NCBI GenBank assembly: GCA_014905825.1
Contig: JACGCN010000005.1
Location: forward strand, 930,001-994,000
From: Lyophyllum atratum
Lineage: Eukaryota; Basidiomycota; Agaricomycetes; Agaricales; Lyophyllaceae
DNA length: 64,000 nt
Reading direction: 5' to 3'
Part shown: one piece after another, positions 11,074 to 23,086 of the stretch
How the letters are laid out: each line of letters starts with the position of its first letter
Numbering within the stretch: the first letter of the stretch is position 1
The notes under the pieces: generated by a model
What the model saw: only the letters and a program-made list of their open reading frames with translations
What the model was told of the DNA's origin: nothing
The model's database searches: none
Translations under genes and position numbers: made by a program

Positions 11074-13319
11074 GCAGGGCTCGTGGTGGGGCAACGGTGA
11101 GGAATGACGAGCAGAGGGGTCCCCGAGATGGGGTGTGAAGTTGAAGGAAGGTGGAGAAGTTTTGGATGTGTGACAGTCGCGTGGCTGTGTTACAAAAGAT
11201 AATCACGTTTTGCGTATTGGCCTGTTTTCTTAGTCTATCTCCTTGACCCACACGACACCTTGTCACAACCTGTGCACCCATCTTGAACCTATAGCTATGT
11301 ATGACCTACCTACACAAATTCTCCCTCAGTCTATCTATGTCTGTGTCAACCATGTCAGCGCCCTCACTGTCCTCGAAGCTGCCAATCAAACTGTGATAGA
11401 CTGTGATACACATCGCAATTCGCGACGGCCGAACGGCGAACCCCCATCACTACCTTTGTCATCGGGACATATTAAATGTCCTTACTGCGCAACCTGACCC
11501 GAATCATGGGCTGTCATGGGTCAATGCGACGGTCCATAACCCGCCCTGCATTTCAATGAAAGTTCTCGTCACTTCTAAGTCAATCGGCTAGAAGGGACAG
11601 TTGATTTCAGATTACTTGTGTAACCTGCTCGTACTCTCGATGGACGGCTTATCGACTTCCGAGATTACATTATGTAGCTTTGCCGAAGGTGACGAGGTTG
11701 CGACGTCTCTTGAGTACCACTCAGCTCCGCCGAATTTCACGACCGCCCCTCACTGAAGTACACCTTCGAAATAACTGAACGATCCTATTCACATTTAGCG
11801 AAATGCCAGCTCCTGTCCAATACACGTTGTATGCTAACAGTGTCCGCAAATTGATATCGAACTCTCCATGTGTCTGGCCCTAATACTTGCCCTGGACGCC
11901 CTCCCATTTTGAGATATGCTCTGGGCAGCGCATTATGACATTCTTGTGTGGATACTTATCGTGGCATTCCCCTTTGTGAACTTGTTCCTTCTCTGCAGAG
12001 GAATTCAATCAGTTTCCTGGCCTGACCGTGGGCTGGAATAGGCCTACGGTATCGATCCATTGATCTTGTGTACTATGGCCATAATCCCCTTTCCGACGGC
12101 CTCTACTTCGCCGCCGCGCTTTCAGGACATGAATGACCGCGTCGGCGGGCGTGACTGCCATAGTAATTTGTCACCTGAACCTGCTCCTCGCATTTTTGGG
12201 AAGAGAGGAAGGGGGAGGTCATCCAGTGACGGACGTCGGCCTGTGTGAGTGATGGTGTCTCTGCGCAGCAGATCAAGTCTATTCAATTCTTCCATTGCGC
12301 AAAGCTTTGGAACATCCATCTGAGTATCATGCGGTCAGGTTGGGCCACTTGGGCCACTTGCATTCGACTGTAGAACGATTGTAGAAACGCGAGGGTATAC
12401 ATTGATGAAGGAAACTCTGGTGCTCCTTGTGTGGGTAAGGTTTGAGAGCATGTTCGTTCAGGAAGACGTAGGAAAATACATATAGGTTAAATAATCTCTT
12501 TCGTTTTCGACGCGCTGCGCTTCATTTGAGAACTTTTGCGGCTCCCCTGGGTTCAGTTCTTAGCTCCACAGCATTGCTCCGATCAGCGTCTTCAGTGAAC
12601 TACAAGTTGCAATAGATAGCGGAGGTAAAAGGAAATACGACGCCACATATGTTCACCTTGGTGATGAATGTAGGGGGGGGGGGTTGCATTGCCTCTCACT
12701 CCAAGACCAAGTCAACCGATACCTTGAAAGCCGGAACGTGTAGTTGGACCGATGACCATGCCTTTCCATCCGAGCCAGCGCTGTAGCCGTAGTACGCCAC
12801 TGGGCGCAGTATCATAATTATTTGTGGACGGAATCAGCGGGCCACAACCACCATGATTCCACGATGCTTTGAAAAAAATTAACGTTTGAGAAGAGTTCTA
12901 TCGGAAAACCGAGGCCTAGCAGATCTTGCCAATGGCGATGGTCAGGTAGTAGAAGGCTAATGCCAGTAGTACTAGACGTCCGAGTTCCAGCCATAGTCAA
13001 ATATTCTAGATCCTCAGGATAGATAAGGACCCATGATCACGATAAGTCGACATTTTCCCTGGGCAAGGAGCATGAATAGATCTGGAAGGATGTCGGGAGC
13101 TGGTGGTCTATGCAGGCCTCGAGCAGTCGGTGGGGCGTGAGAAATTAGACGTTGATCGGAATGTGCCCTAATGTGCCCAGATCTGGCCCAGCCCAGAAAT
13201 CTACGTGTATGTCATGGTCAACGTTAAACGCGTCACAACTCCAAAGACTTGTCGCGCACTTCCGAATCCATATATAAGACTCACTCAGATGACGATCTCA
13301 GTCTCTCATCTCCCCAAAC
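11074..13319. other. long intergenic region, divergent promoters
   Basis: About 2.2 kb between the divergent membrane-protein and phosphoketolase genes. No supported gene. It contains an 11-nt G run at 12673-12683. A TATA box at 13271 belongs to phosphoketolase. Confidence 0.6.
13271..13277 (+). promoter_or_regulatory. TATA box of phosphoketolase gene
   Basis: TATATAAG lies 49 bases upstream of the ATG at 13320. The distance is short but compatible with a compact 5' UTR. Confidence 0.5.
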
Positions 13320-16300
13320 ATGCCTGGCCAATACATCGACCGACCAAACCCTCCTCCGGACCCTTCTCTTCTCCCAGACGAGGTCCTTAATCTCGCCGTC
13401 AAACTCAACACCAACAAGTTCTTACCGGACCATGAACTCAAGAACATCGAGCTCTTCACCAGGAGTGCGAATTACATTGCTGCAGGTGAGCTCTAATCAA
13501 CATCACCGTTAAACTCGCTCACCGTGTTCTCAGCTATGATATTCCTGAACGACAATGTTCTGCTCGAGGAGAATCTCACTCATGACATGATCAAGCCTCG
13601 TCTTCTGGGGCATTGGGGAACCTGCCCAGGTCTCGTTCTAATATATGCGCATCTTAATAGGATCATCCGAAACACGGGTCTTGACGCACTCTATGTAGTG
13701 GGACCAGGTACGTTATCTGCTTATCCACTAATCACGAGGAACTAATGTCTTTATTTCTATCGTCGTAGGGCATGGTGCACCTGGCGTGCTATCTTGTCTC
13801 TGGTTGGAGGATTCCCTCAGCACTTTTATGCCGGAATATACGCGCAACTATGATGGGCTTAAGAAACTTGTATCGCGCTTCAGTGCACCTGGAGGCTTCC
13901 CTAGTCATATCAACGCCCAGACTCCCGGTGCAATCCACGAAGGCGGAGAACTAGGCTATGCGCTCAGTGTTTCTTTCGGTGCTGTCATGGATAATCCAGA
14001 CCTTGTGGTCGCTTGCGTCGTCGGCGATGGCGAAGCTGAAACTGGACCCACAGCAACTGCATGGCACGGCTACAAATTCATTGACCCCAAAGAATCGGGT
14101 GCAGTACTTCCCATTCTCCATGTCAACGGCTTCAAAATCTCGAACCGCACTATCTTCGGTGTCATGGACGACAAAGAGATCATTGCGCTATTCACGTACG
14201 TGTTGATTTTCCTTTTCCCGAGTTTTCTAATGTTCACGTATAATCCTCTCAGTGGATACGGTTATCAAGTACGCATCGTCAGCGAGCTCCAGAATATCCA
14301 CAACGATCTCGCTGCATCCTTCGAATGGGCCTTATCGGAAATAAGCAAGATCCAAAAGGCTGCCCGGTCTGGGTCGCCCATCGTTAAGCCGCGCTGGCCC
14401 ATGTTGGTCCTCCGCACCCCCAAAGGCTGGACAGGACCCAAAGAGCTCCGCGGGGAATTCGTCGAAGGCTCTTTCCGCTCGCATCAAGTTCCTTTGCCTG
14501 CTGCCAAGACGGACCCCGAGCAGCTATCCCTTTTGCAGAGCTGGCTGCAATCGTACGGACCTAACGAGCTTTTCAATAAGGACGGCACACCCATAAACGC
14601 AATTCTCGAGATTATCCCTGAAGGTGAAAAGAAGCTGGGTATGCGAAAGGAGGCCTACAGGGCGTACAAACCGCTACTTACGCCGTCTTGGGGGCAATAT
14701 ACCCACAAGGCGGGGGAACAAGGGAGCTGCATGAAAGCTGTCGGTAGATTCTTGAAGGACGTCGTTGCAACGTTCGTAATCCTATTTCTTCATTTGGGCT
14801 TCGAACTGATGATCGCTTCTAAAGCAATCCGACAACATTCCGCATCTTTTCGCCTGATGAACTGGTTTCGAACAAGTTAGACGCTGTCCTCGAAGACACT
14901 GGTCGCAACTTCCAATGGGACGTCGCATGCCGTAACCAAGGTGGACGCGTCATTGAAATCCTCTCTGAACACACCTGCCAGGGAATGCTCGAGGGATACA
15001 CTCTCACCGGGCGCACTGGCATATTTCCAAGCTACGAAGCGTTCCTTGGTATCGTCCATACCATGATGGTACAGTACTCAAAATTCTGCAAAATGGTATG
15101 CATCACGTCATCTTTTGTGCGGTTGAACTAGCCTTTGACTGGAGTCAGGCATCCGAGACAACTTGGCGTGAACCCTGCGGCTCGCTCAACTATTTGGAAA
15201 CGTCGACATGGACCCGGCAAGAACACAACGGCTTCTCGCACCAGAATCCATCTTTCATCGGAGCCGTCCTCAATTTGAAAGCCAAGTTTGCCCGCGTGTA
15301 CCTCCCCCCCGATGCGAATTGTTTCCTCTCTACAGTTGCTCATTGCTTGAGGGCAAAGAACTATGTCAATTTGATGGTTGGAAGCAAGCAACCGACTCCT
15401 GTCTGGCTAAACGAGGAAGATGCGAACAAGGTACACTTTATTCTTGCAATCCTGAGCAGTGTTCCAGTGCTTCGTCCATCCCTTCTTCGTACCCTTTTGG
15501 GGTGGTTGTCACCTGCATTTCTATGACGCTGACGATTCTCGTCATCTCTTACAGCACTGCATAGCGGGAGCTTCAACTTGGAAGTTCGCGAGCGTAGACG
15601 ACGGAATCAACCCCGACGTGTGAGTCTTGACCGCACATCACTTCTTACCCGCGTCTCAAACCTCCTCTCTCAACAGTGTCATCGTTGGGATTGGTGTAGA
15701 GGTGACCTTCGAGGTCATCGCCGCAGCAGCTCTCCTGCGTGTACAATCACCAGCGCTGCGTGTCCGTGTCGTGAATGTGACGGACCTTATGATCCTTAGT
15801 CCCTCCGGCACACACCCTCACGCCCTCAGTACGGACGCATTCGAGTCGTTGTTCACAAAAGATCGTCACGTGCACTTCAATTATCATGGATACCCGATTG
15901 AGCTGAGAGGCCTGCTCGGTGGAAGGGCAGGACCTGAAAGGATGACCATTGCTGGCTACGCCGAGGAGGGAACGACTACTTCACCGTTCGACGTGAGTCT
16001 TGCCCATTTTAGTTTTTGACACATTGATCGTTTACATTCACATTCCATGAAGATGATGCTGTGCAACCACACATCGCGCTTCGACGTCGCTGTTGCTGCT
16101 GTTCGTGGGGGTGCGGAATTCAACCCACATGTTGCTGTTGACATGCATGAGACGATCAGCTATATCAAACATATGGCGCGGAAAGAAAAGGATTACATTT
16201 ACGCAAATGGAAAAGGTGTGTTTGCCTTCTTATCTTTTATGACCTCCCCGACTGTTCTTCTCGCACCTTGCCTTATCCTTCCTGACCAATCTACCCGTGT

Positions 16301-16370
16301 CAATCGCTGATCATGCCTCGTTCTGCGATTAGATCATGATTATATCTTCGACACTCCCAAGTTTGATTAA
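13320..16370 (+). CDS. phosphoketolase (xylulose-5-phosphate / fructose-6-phosphate)
   Basis: Ten exons: 13320-13485, 13534-13707, 13769-14195, 14253-14771, 14825-15095, 15149-15430, 15555-15619, 15677-15992, 16053-16215 and 16333-16370, giving 806 aa, the usual length. This thiamine-diphosphate enzyme splits xylulose-5-P (or fructose-6-P) with phosphate to acetyl-phosphate plus glyceraldehyde-3-P (or erythrose-4-P). Signatures seen: [17 protein letters not shown], the phosphoketolase box EGGELGYAL (about residue 170), the cofactor loop GDGEAETGP (about 198), [34 protein letters not shown] and the end [10 protein letters not shown]. Exon 5 and exon 9 use AAG acceptors and exon 4 a GTTCGT donor; other choices break the frame or conserved blocks. 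It is cytosolic, in pentose and acetyl-unit metabolism. It is convergent with the Zn-cluster gene. Confidence 0.95.
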
Positions 16371-17396
16371 GATGTGGACGCCATCATGGACTGTTCTTGC
16401 CACCTTCATCCCATTGTAAAGTACCCTGCCTCCACCAAACGTCTGAAATAGTTCTCAAGATGTTCATCCTTACTCTTCTGGATTGTATGTAACGCCCAAA
16501 ACTGTACTTATCGCAAAGCAATAATTCAAAGGCTGTTTACTTTCGTTGAAGGGGCTTACATCTTGCAGTCACCAGCGCGTTCTCTTGTTCGCGCCGAATG
16601 CGTCTATCCCCCCGAACGCCCACGGGGAAGAACTTCCGAGTCCACCTCATTCAGTCGTGGTACTTTCTGCCGCATTCCCGGCCCCGCCATCAGGAGATGG
16701 AGCCTCGGCGCTCAGTCACCGTCAGAAGGAGGGGTATGGGACTGAGTAATCTGCCAACCAGGACTCCATGCGGCTACAAACATCTTAGAAAGCTTGTGCA
16801 TGAGTCCCATACATTCAACCTTGAGTCATCACAAAATACCGCCTTCCAATTCGGTTGTATACCAAGAGATCACCTCGATAGTACCTAAAGGAATCAGTCA
16901 ATCGCCTAGCAAGTCGGTCCTACGGTGGACCATAATGACCGACTTGCGACTCGGATAGGACCGCCAGGTCGGCGCTCCGAAATAACACACATCCGCTCTT
17001 TTCTTCAATCCGAGTGGCAATCACGATGGAAACTGGGGCTAGACGAGAAGAACATACACGTTTCAGAAGGTCAGATGTGTCCGTTGGCGGATTTTTAATG
17101 CGGTCATCTCAAAGCGTGACGGGAAAGTCAAGACTGAAGAACTTGTTGGAACTTGGCCAACCCTTGGTTGCACAATGTTCTATGCTCTTTCGGTATGCAA
17201 GGACAAGGTCGTAATGATATATGGCTACATAAGGGTACAATCGTCTATCTAGGGTATACTTTCTAGAATACAACAAGTTGTCGAAACTTCGTGATTCGTC
17301 AAGCAAGGAGCGAGTATTCTTGCTGAACCTTGGCGAGCTGGTAACCTGACGAGCAACGAGATGGGATATGAGATATTTCAGGAGAGAAAATTTCAT
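16371..17396. other. convergent intergenic region
   Basis: About 1 kb between the two 3' ends. Short open frames at 16546-16888 show no recognisable domain. Nothing else seen. Confidence 0.6.
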
Positions 17397-19528
17397 CTAC
17401 GCACTGATCAGAGGGCTGTCCAGGGAGAATAATGCCATAGCTCCAAAACAGCGCTCGAGGGCCGCGACGACTTGCTCTTCTTTTTCATCGGGGAAGGATT
17501 CTGGTGCCCAGATGGAACGAAGGGTTCTCAGACGTGATACTTCGCCAATCAAGAATTGACAAGCAGACATCCACAATGTCTGAAAGACTCTAAGTAACAG
17601 ACTATCGAGCTTTCGAGGAGAAGATACTTACTCCAATTATGGGATTTATGTGCTGAAAGTTCTCGAGATCGACGTCTCTAATGAGTCCGACGATAGCCAA
17701 AGCGGACACCAGACATTTCTCCCGAGATTGTTCATTAGCATCCGCAAAGATCGCGTTGAGACGCAGAGAAGCAGTGTGAGCAAGTGTGTGCGTGATGAAG
17801 TTCGTTCGAATTGCATCGGGTAACGTCATTTCAAGTTGGGTGATATCGGGAAGCGCTGTGATGAAGCGATCGATGCATTCGCTCAGAGCGGAAAATGATT
17901 CGGTAAAGCGGGTGGCCTCCCCTGGTTGCATATCTATGTTGAGCATTAGAAAAAATACCATAAAGGGAGATGAAATTACCTGAGTGACAGAGTACAGCGT
18001 GGCGCGCGGCGCTTTCGTACAGGATAGAGGCTTTGCAATGCATCGCAAGAGTTGAAAACTCCCCGAAAGAATTTTCGACCACATTATTCAGAAAGTTTCG
18101 AACTGTAAAGCTGCCCTGTAACTCTGAAGGGTACTAGAAGCGATATGAGTATTCGACCTTCGAAGAGACTGTGTAGCCTGACCTGCTCATACTGAGTCAC
18201 GCATAGTGGCCAAGGTGTATCGATCTGGGAGCCAGGAAACTCTGATGGTAGAGTCATAGGGAATCCTAGCGCAACACCCCAACAGTTATGCAAAGCATAT
18301 ACCGTCCAAAATCCGATTATACGTTCGCCTTCCTCAGTTGTACTTGCAGGAGGGGGCAGCGATGTGACGGGTTCCCCTAGCGCACTGTAAGAAGGTATAT
18401 GAGCCCCATTCATGGATCTAATCTTGTGCATGCCAGTACTAAAAAGCATGGAGGTGGCAGCACTGGAGTGGGTCCTGCCTTCGAGAAATCGACCCATCCT
18501 AAAGAAATACAAGCAAAGCAAGACTTCTGCCTGTATTCCATGGAGGATTTTCTGTGGATGATCTGACGAGATATTGTTCGCAGAATGTTGGAGGGCTCGT
18601 TCAAGAAAGTCATGTTCGCGCGAAGAGAAGGCTTCTGATTGTGAGAGGTGGGCGCCCCATAGGTATACTACATTGAGAAGCACACGACATGGCCGCAGGT
18701 GGTGTCCGATGGGGAGGGGGCGTATAGCATCGTCATAAAACCCAGCGAATTCGAGAAAAAATCCGAACTCAGATGCGTGAGGCTGAAAGGCCTGCAATCT
18801 ACAATATCATCAGCCAACCATACTGTATAGCATACCTCAAGCTGACGACATACAAAAGCTTTATGACGGGCATCGGGGGCTCCTAGATCGACCTGAATAA
18901 GCCAGCCAGCCATAAACATATGCATTGTGTGACCCACTTCCTGGGCACTGTCCATGGAGCTAGACATACTCGACGGTGTCGCTGAACCCCTGGTGTCTGG
19001 ACAGATTATATATGACTGTAAAGCAATAGGATCTCACCCGCTTACCATTGATATTGTTAGGTGTAGCTCGTGTCGAAGGATCTGGAGAGTTTCCAGGGGT
19101 GTCGAGGTGAATGCTGATCGGTGGCGTTTGGCCAGATCCTTCATATGGCACAATAAGTGGAACAGAACTGCTATTGTTGTCTCTCTCCAGTTCGCGCACC
19201 CGTTCTTCAAGCCGAGATATGGTGGCCTCTAACATCTGAACCCGAGAGCGTCCTGAATCGGCATATTCGCAATCATCGGACTTGGAGGTTCGCGAACAGG
19301 GTCCACACGTAGGATGACGGCCATCGCATCGCTGCACCGAGGGACATATCAGGAGAGCCCCAGACTGAAGAAAGAACTTGACGACGACATACGATTTTTC
19401 GCCTTCTATGATGTACTTGAGTATGCGGACAAAGATCAGGTCTGCAGTAGCGTGACATACCTGCAGTTGCCACATGCCTTCCCTCGCTGAAGAGGGGAGG
19501 CAGTGATTTTAGCAGTGGAAGTCGTCAT
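17397..19528 (-). CDS. Zn(II)2Cys6 fungal transcription factor
   Basis: Eight exons: 19528-19461, 19405-19393, 19331-19046, 18996-18836, 18791-18183, 18133-17980, 17933-17632 and 17579-17397, giving 591 aa. The binuclear zinc cluster has cysteines at residues 19, 22, 29, 36, 39 and 48 (CX2CX6CX6CX2CX8C), and a coiled coil (LEATISRLEERVRELE) follows. The middle region matches the fungal-specific transcription factor domain: GHTMHMFMAGWLIQ, FWTVYALHNCWGVALGFP, IDTPWP. Exon 2 is only 13 nt and encodes the basic stretch between the second and third cysteines. It is a nuclear DNA-binding regulator; the target is unknown. It lies tail to tail with phosphoketolase, and nothing in the sequence shows that it controls that gene. 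Confidence 0.9.
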
Positions 19529-21252
19529 AGAAGAGGAAGGGCGATGAGGGCAAATGTTGAAGGGACTGAATCAACCAGAGGCTATGTAAATGCTTCATGC
19601 TTCCTTTAGCGCCAGGTACAACTGTAGGCCAGAAATTGTCAAACGGGGATGAGATCAAGGAATCTCACTTTCCCTGTTGTCCAGGTACGAGTGATAGGCA
19701 GAGACTGATCAAAAAGCTTGTACATGTGGCACGTGGAGGAGACAGATTCAGCCACACAAATTACAAGCGTAACTTTTTTTGTCGAGCTCCAAGGATTCGT
19801 CCGATGAGAACGTTCACTTCGGTTCGCCATAGATATTGTCAAGCCGCATCATGCATATGCTGCTGCCAGAAAAACGCGTTCCGTGTGATTGGGACATTTC
19901 GAATATTTAGTATCTTGTTCAAGTCGCTTAAAGCATTTTTCGGCTGATAATTATGTATAACTCTGGCTGCGTTAAGTAAAGCTCATCCGACAAGAGCGTG
20001 AAAGTAGCTTACTGGTACTGACATCTTGTCATAAGGTGAGCTATAATGCATTATGAGAACGCGAAGTTGCAGCTTCATGGTAGTTTGGCTGATGGGAGTT
20101 TCATCGCCGCAGAACGCCGAAGTTGTTTTGGCTTGAATTCTCGGCGCGCGATCGTTGGCCATCCAAAGATAGACCGACGACACAACGCACTGGGCGCCGC
20201 ACGTTACTCCGCCGGACCAGATTCCAGGCTACGATGGCTACTGCTAACAGGCAACGAGTGACTCTCCATGACGATGTAAGGCGCCCCTTGGGTTGAGATC
20301 AGATCAACGACCCACAGGGAATACATCTACATCTCATTAGGCATGCCTAGGTCGAGATTTTTCATGAAGAGTTCGTGTTATTCACGCGATCGTGAGCCTC
20401 TGGGGCGTCGGTCGCAGGAGTCAATCTTCCGGACATGTCAAGGCGATTCCCCTTTGCATATTTGAGGACTACATGTCTAAGTATAGTTCGCGATAAAATC
20501 AACACACAAGCATCAGGAGGATGATTGGATCGTCGCAGGCCAGGTTGGAGTTAGAACAGGTGCATATCAATTATAGGCAGAATAACTACCTCCCGAACTT
20601 CAACTTAAAGGTTCGGCGGCCCATCCAGTGACGGAATGGCGGCGCGCCAGAATCATACAGAAATCAGGACCCTGCTTGACTTACAGTTGCCGACGATTTC
20701 CAATGCGCTCTTTACTCTCGAACTCCAGGCGGTTTCATCGCTCAGTGAATTTAGAATGCGTGCAATGGAAGTAGGAGTCAAAGGCGAAGAATGGTTAACC
20801 TTTCAGCACTGTAGCAGGCTGTTGACATTAGAAATCAATAAGGACAAACACAATATCCATTGCGGCGCAAGATTCTCCACGGACAGGTCTGCGTATCTGG
20901 ATTCCAATTGAGTTCAGGCGATACGTAGGCTGTCCAGCCTACCGTAAGTAAATAAGCACAAGTGAAATAGGGTATGATAAAGGATGGGGGAGATCAAATG
21001 ACTGAGAGAGCGGCGCAGTGGAAGACCAGACAAGATGGATATAATAAACCGAGAAGAATAACACGAGACGTGAAGGATTTGCTGAAATGGGATAGTCAAG
21101 AGTGGTACTGGTCTAGTCATCAACGTACTGACCTGGCAGGTATTGTCTATGTATCAGGTGAATGCAAGGAAAGTCCGAAAAATACAGGAGTAGCGTTCCA
21201 TATACCACTTATGATGCGGGGTTCGAGTTTGATTTGTTTCGAGTTTGGTTGT
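19529..21252. other. intergenic region, no supported gene
   Basis: About 1.7 kb. A plus-strand open frame at 20636-20911 (91 codons) has no recognisable domain or convincing splice partners. I leave it uncalled. Confidence 0.5.
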
Positions 21253-22893
21253 TCATTCCTCATCAGGGATCTCGGAGACCTCGTCAGGAATGCTAGCGAT
21301 GCTTTCCGGTCGGGCTTTGGAAATGGGCACCGATTCGAGGAGGTTGACCATATCCTCGATGTCGTCTCCGGCTTCGGACCTCGACTTGACTTCATCTATC
21401 CGTTCATCAACCACTGGAATTATCTCGACCTCCTTGGATGCACCTAAGTCGGTTCCATGCGTTTCAGACTCGGACCTAGGTTCGTCATCTCTTGCCTCAA
21501 CAGTGGGGGCATCTGGAGAATGGTCGATGGATTCCGTAACCTCCTCGTGGCTTACACCGTCAACCAGCTCCTCTTCGGACTGTGACACATCCAAGGGAGC
21601 ATCGCTCTCGGCCATGTATTCAATATCATCAGCATGACTTCCGTCTTGAGAGTCAGCCACGGCGAATTCTACGAGTTCAGGCTCCGTGGAGTATCCATTC
21701 TCATCCGAGGGAGCACCAGCGGCCTCCTCCGCCTCTGCTGCGGTGACAGCAAGACTCCCTCCAGCGACAGCGGCGGCTGCAGCAGCTGTCTTCGCCGCCT
21801 TAGTCACGGTCGGTTTCTCCTGCTTTGTTCTGGTGGTCGAAGCAGTGCTGACCCTAGGCTTGGCTGTTCCACGAATAGCTGCGCCTCCCCGCATTGTAGG
21901 CTTCGCGCCTCCACGGGCAGGTGTAGAAGTGGGACTGCGTGCTCGGGATAACGACGCGGCGGTGGGCTTGCTCAAACGTTCTGCAGATGTGCTACTCAAT
22001 GTGGTGACCTTCCTCGTTGGCGTAGCAGGTTGAGGCTGTGCATTGCGAGCTCTTGCCAACGACGCAGCCGTGGGCGCGAATAGACCAGTGGAGGGTGTCT
22101 TTGAGCGCGTCGATGTCGGAGTTTTGGGACGAGACGTGGCAGGTGTTGTGCGAGAAGGCGTCTTTGCACGAGCAGGGGTGACAGGTATTGCCTTTGGAAC
22201 GACCTTACGCGTTGATGCTGACGCACTAGCAGGCCCAGTGTGTTGTGGCTTGATGGGCTGGGCGATCGGTGGATGATTGGACGAAGTCCGCCCCGCAGTC
22301 TTCATGGGGGTCTTTGGAACGGAAGACGGAGGCGGCTTCGAGACAGGGGGTTTAATAGGTGTTTTAGCTGGCGGTTTGGCAGTGGTGGGTGTCATTGACG
22401 ACGGTGCAGCGGGTTCTGAGACTCCTATACTCAGTTGCCTCTTATGGGCCGAATGGATCTTTACATTGTCCGGAATGGATGTCGTTGAATTTGGTCGAGG
22501 GGTCAATGAGGAGTCTTCGATGATGTCTGCCTCCGTGGCAAGTGGCGCCGCATTTGGTGGAGATGAAGGTAGCGACCCTGCACCTTGACTCCGCGACCAA
22601 GAAGAAGATGGGATGATGATAGGTGGCCGTTCCTCAGTACTCAGGGATTTCGGAGGCCATTCGCGTTTCTCCTTTTCCTTTTCCTTCGCTGAATCTCCAG
22701 TAGTATGTGAGGTGACACTCAAACTTCTGGCCGATCCTGGCGATGAGGAAGGCTGGCGTTTAACTTGAGCCTCAAACCGCCCAACGAGATTCGCTACGCT
22801 CTGACGAGGACGTTCATCTGGTAATGGCCTGTATGAAGATCCCGATGGATGTCGATTAGCTGACAGCTGGCGACCACTGGAGCTGGGGTTGTT
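21253..22893 (-). CDS. Pro/Ser/Thr-rich basic protein of unknown function (5' end unresolved)
   Basis: An open frame of about 546 codons ends at TGA 21253-21255 after SIPDEVSEIPDEE. Near the start it has YRPLPDERPRQSVANLVGRF, which looks like a conserved short box, and then a Ser/Arg segment with KEKEKEK. A long basic Pro/Thr/Ser region includes SKPPPSSVPKTPMK and two related TAASL(A/S)RAR motifs. An alanine run (AAAAAAVAGGS) and an acidic C-terminus follow. The basic, Pro-rich body with an acidic tail resembles cytoskeleton-associated linkers, but I recognise no domain. No in-frame ATG lies near the conserved N-terminal box. The frame extends back to 23115, inside the neighbouring hydrolase gene, so the true start is probably on a small upstream exon that I could not place. 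Confidence 0.65.
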   Translation of the reverse strand, partial: NNPSSSGRQLSANRHPSGSSYRPLPDERPRQSVANLVGRFEAQVKRQPSSSPGSARSLSVTSHTTGDSAKEKEKEKREWPPKSLSTEERPPIIIPSSSWSRSQGAGSLPSSPPNAAPLATEADIIEDSSLTPRPNSTTSIPDNVKIHSAHKRQLSIGVSEPAAPSSMTPTTAKPPAKTPIKPPVSKPPPSSVPKTPMKTAGRTSSNHPPIAQPIKPQHTGPASASASTRKVVPKAIPVTPARAKTPSRTTPATSRPKTPTSTRSKTPSTGLFAPTAASLARARNAQPQPATPTRKVTTLSSTSAERLSKPTAASLSRARSPTSTPARGGAKPTMRGGAAIRGTAKPRVSTASTTRTKQEKPTVTKAAKTAAAAAAVAGGSLAVTAAEAEEAAGAPSDENGYSTEPELVEFAVADSQDGSHADDIEYMAESDAPLDVSQSEEELVDGVSHEEVTESIDHSPDAPTVEARDDEPRSESETHGTDLGASKEVEIIPVVDERIDEVKSRSEAGDDIEDMVNLLESVPISKARPESIASIPDEVSEIPDEE

Positions 22894-23086
22894 ACACGTA
22901 CATTTGCTTAAAGCGAGAATAATCAGAAAGATTGAAAGTTGAAGGGTATAAGTAAAGAATAAGACGCGTGAAGGAAGGTATAAGTTGACCGGCACTACTT
23001 GAAGGATGTTGAGAAGAAGTTGTTGTGAAAGGTATACGTGCGCAATCCGGCTATTAATACCACTCGGGATCTGGACTGCACAGCCG

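Noticed and set aside
17397..19528. Idea that the zinc-cluster factor regulates the adjacent phosphoketolase
   Set aside because: The two genes only share convergent 3' ends; no binding site or shared promoter supports it.
21245..22588. Several plus-strand open frames
   Set aside because: Shadows of the Pro/Ser/Thr-rich gene on the other strand.
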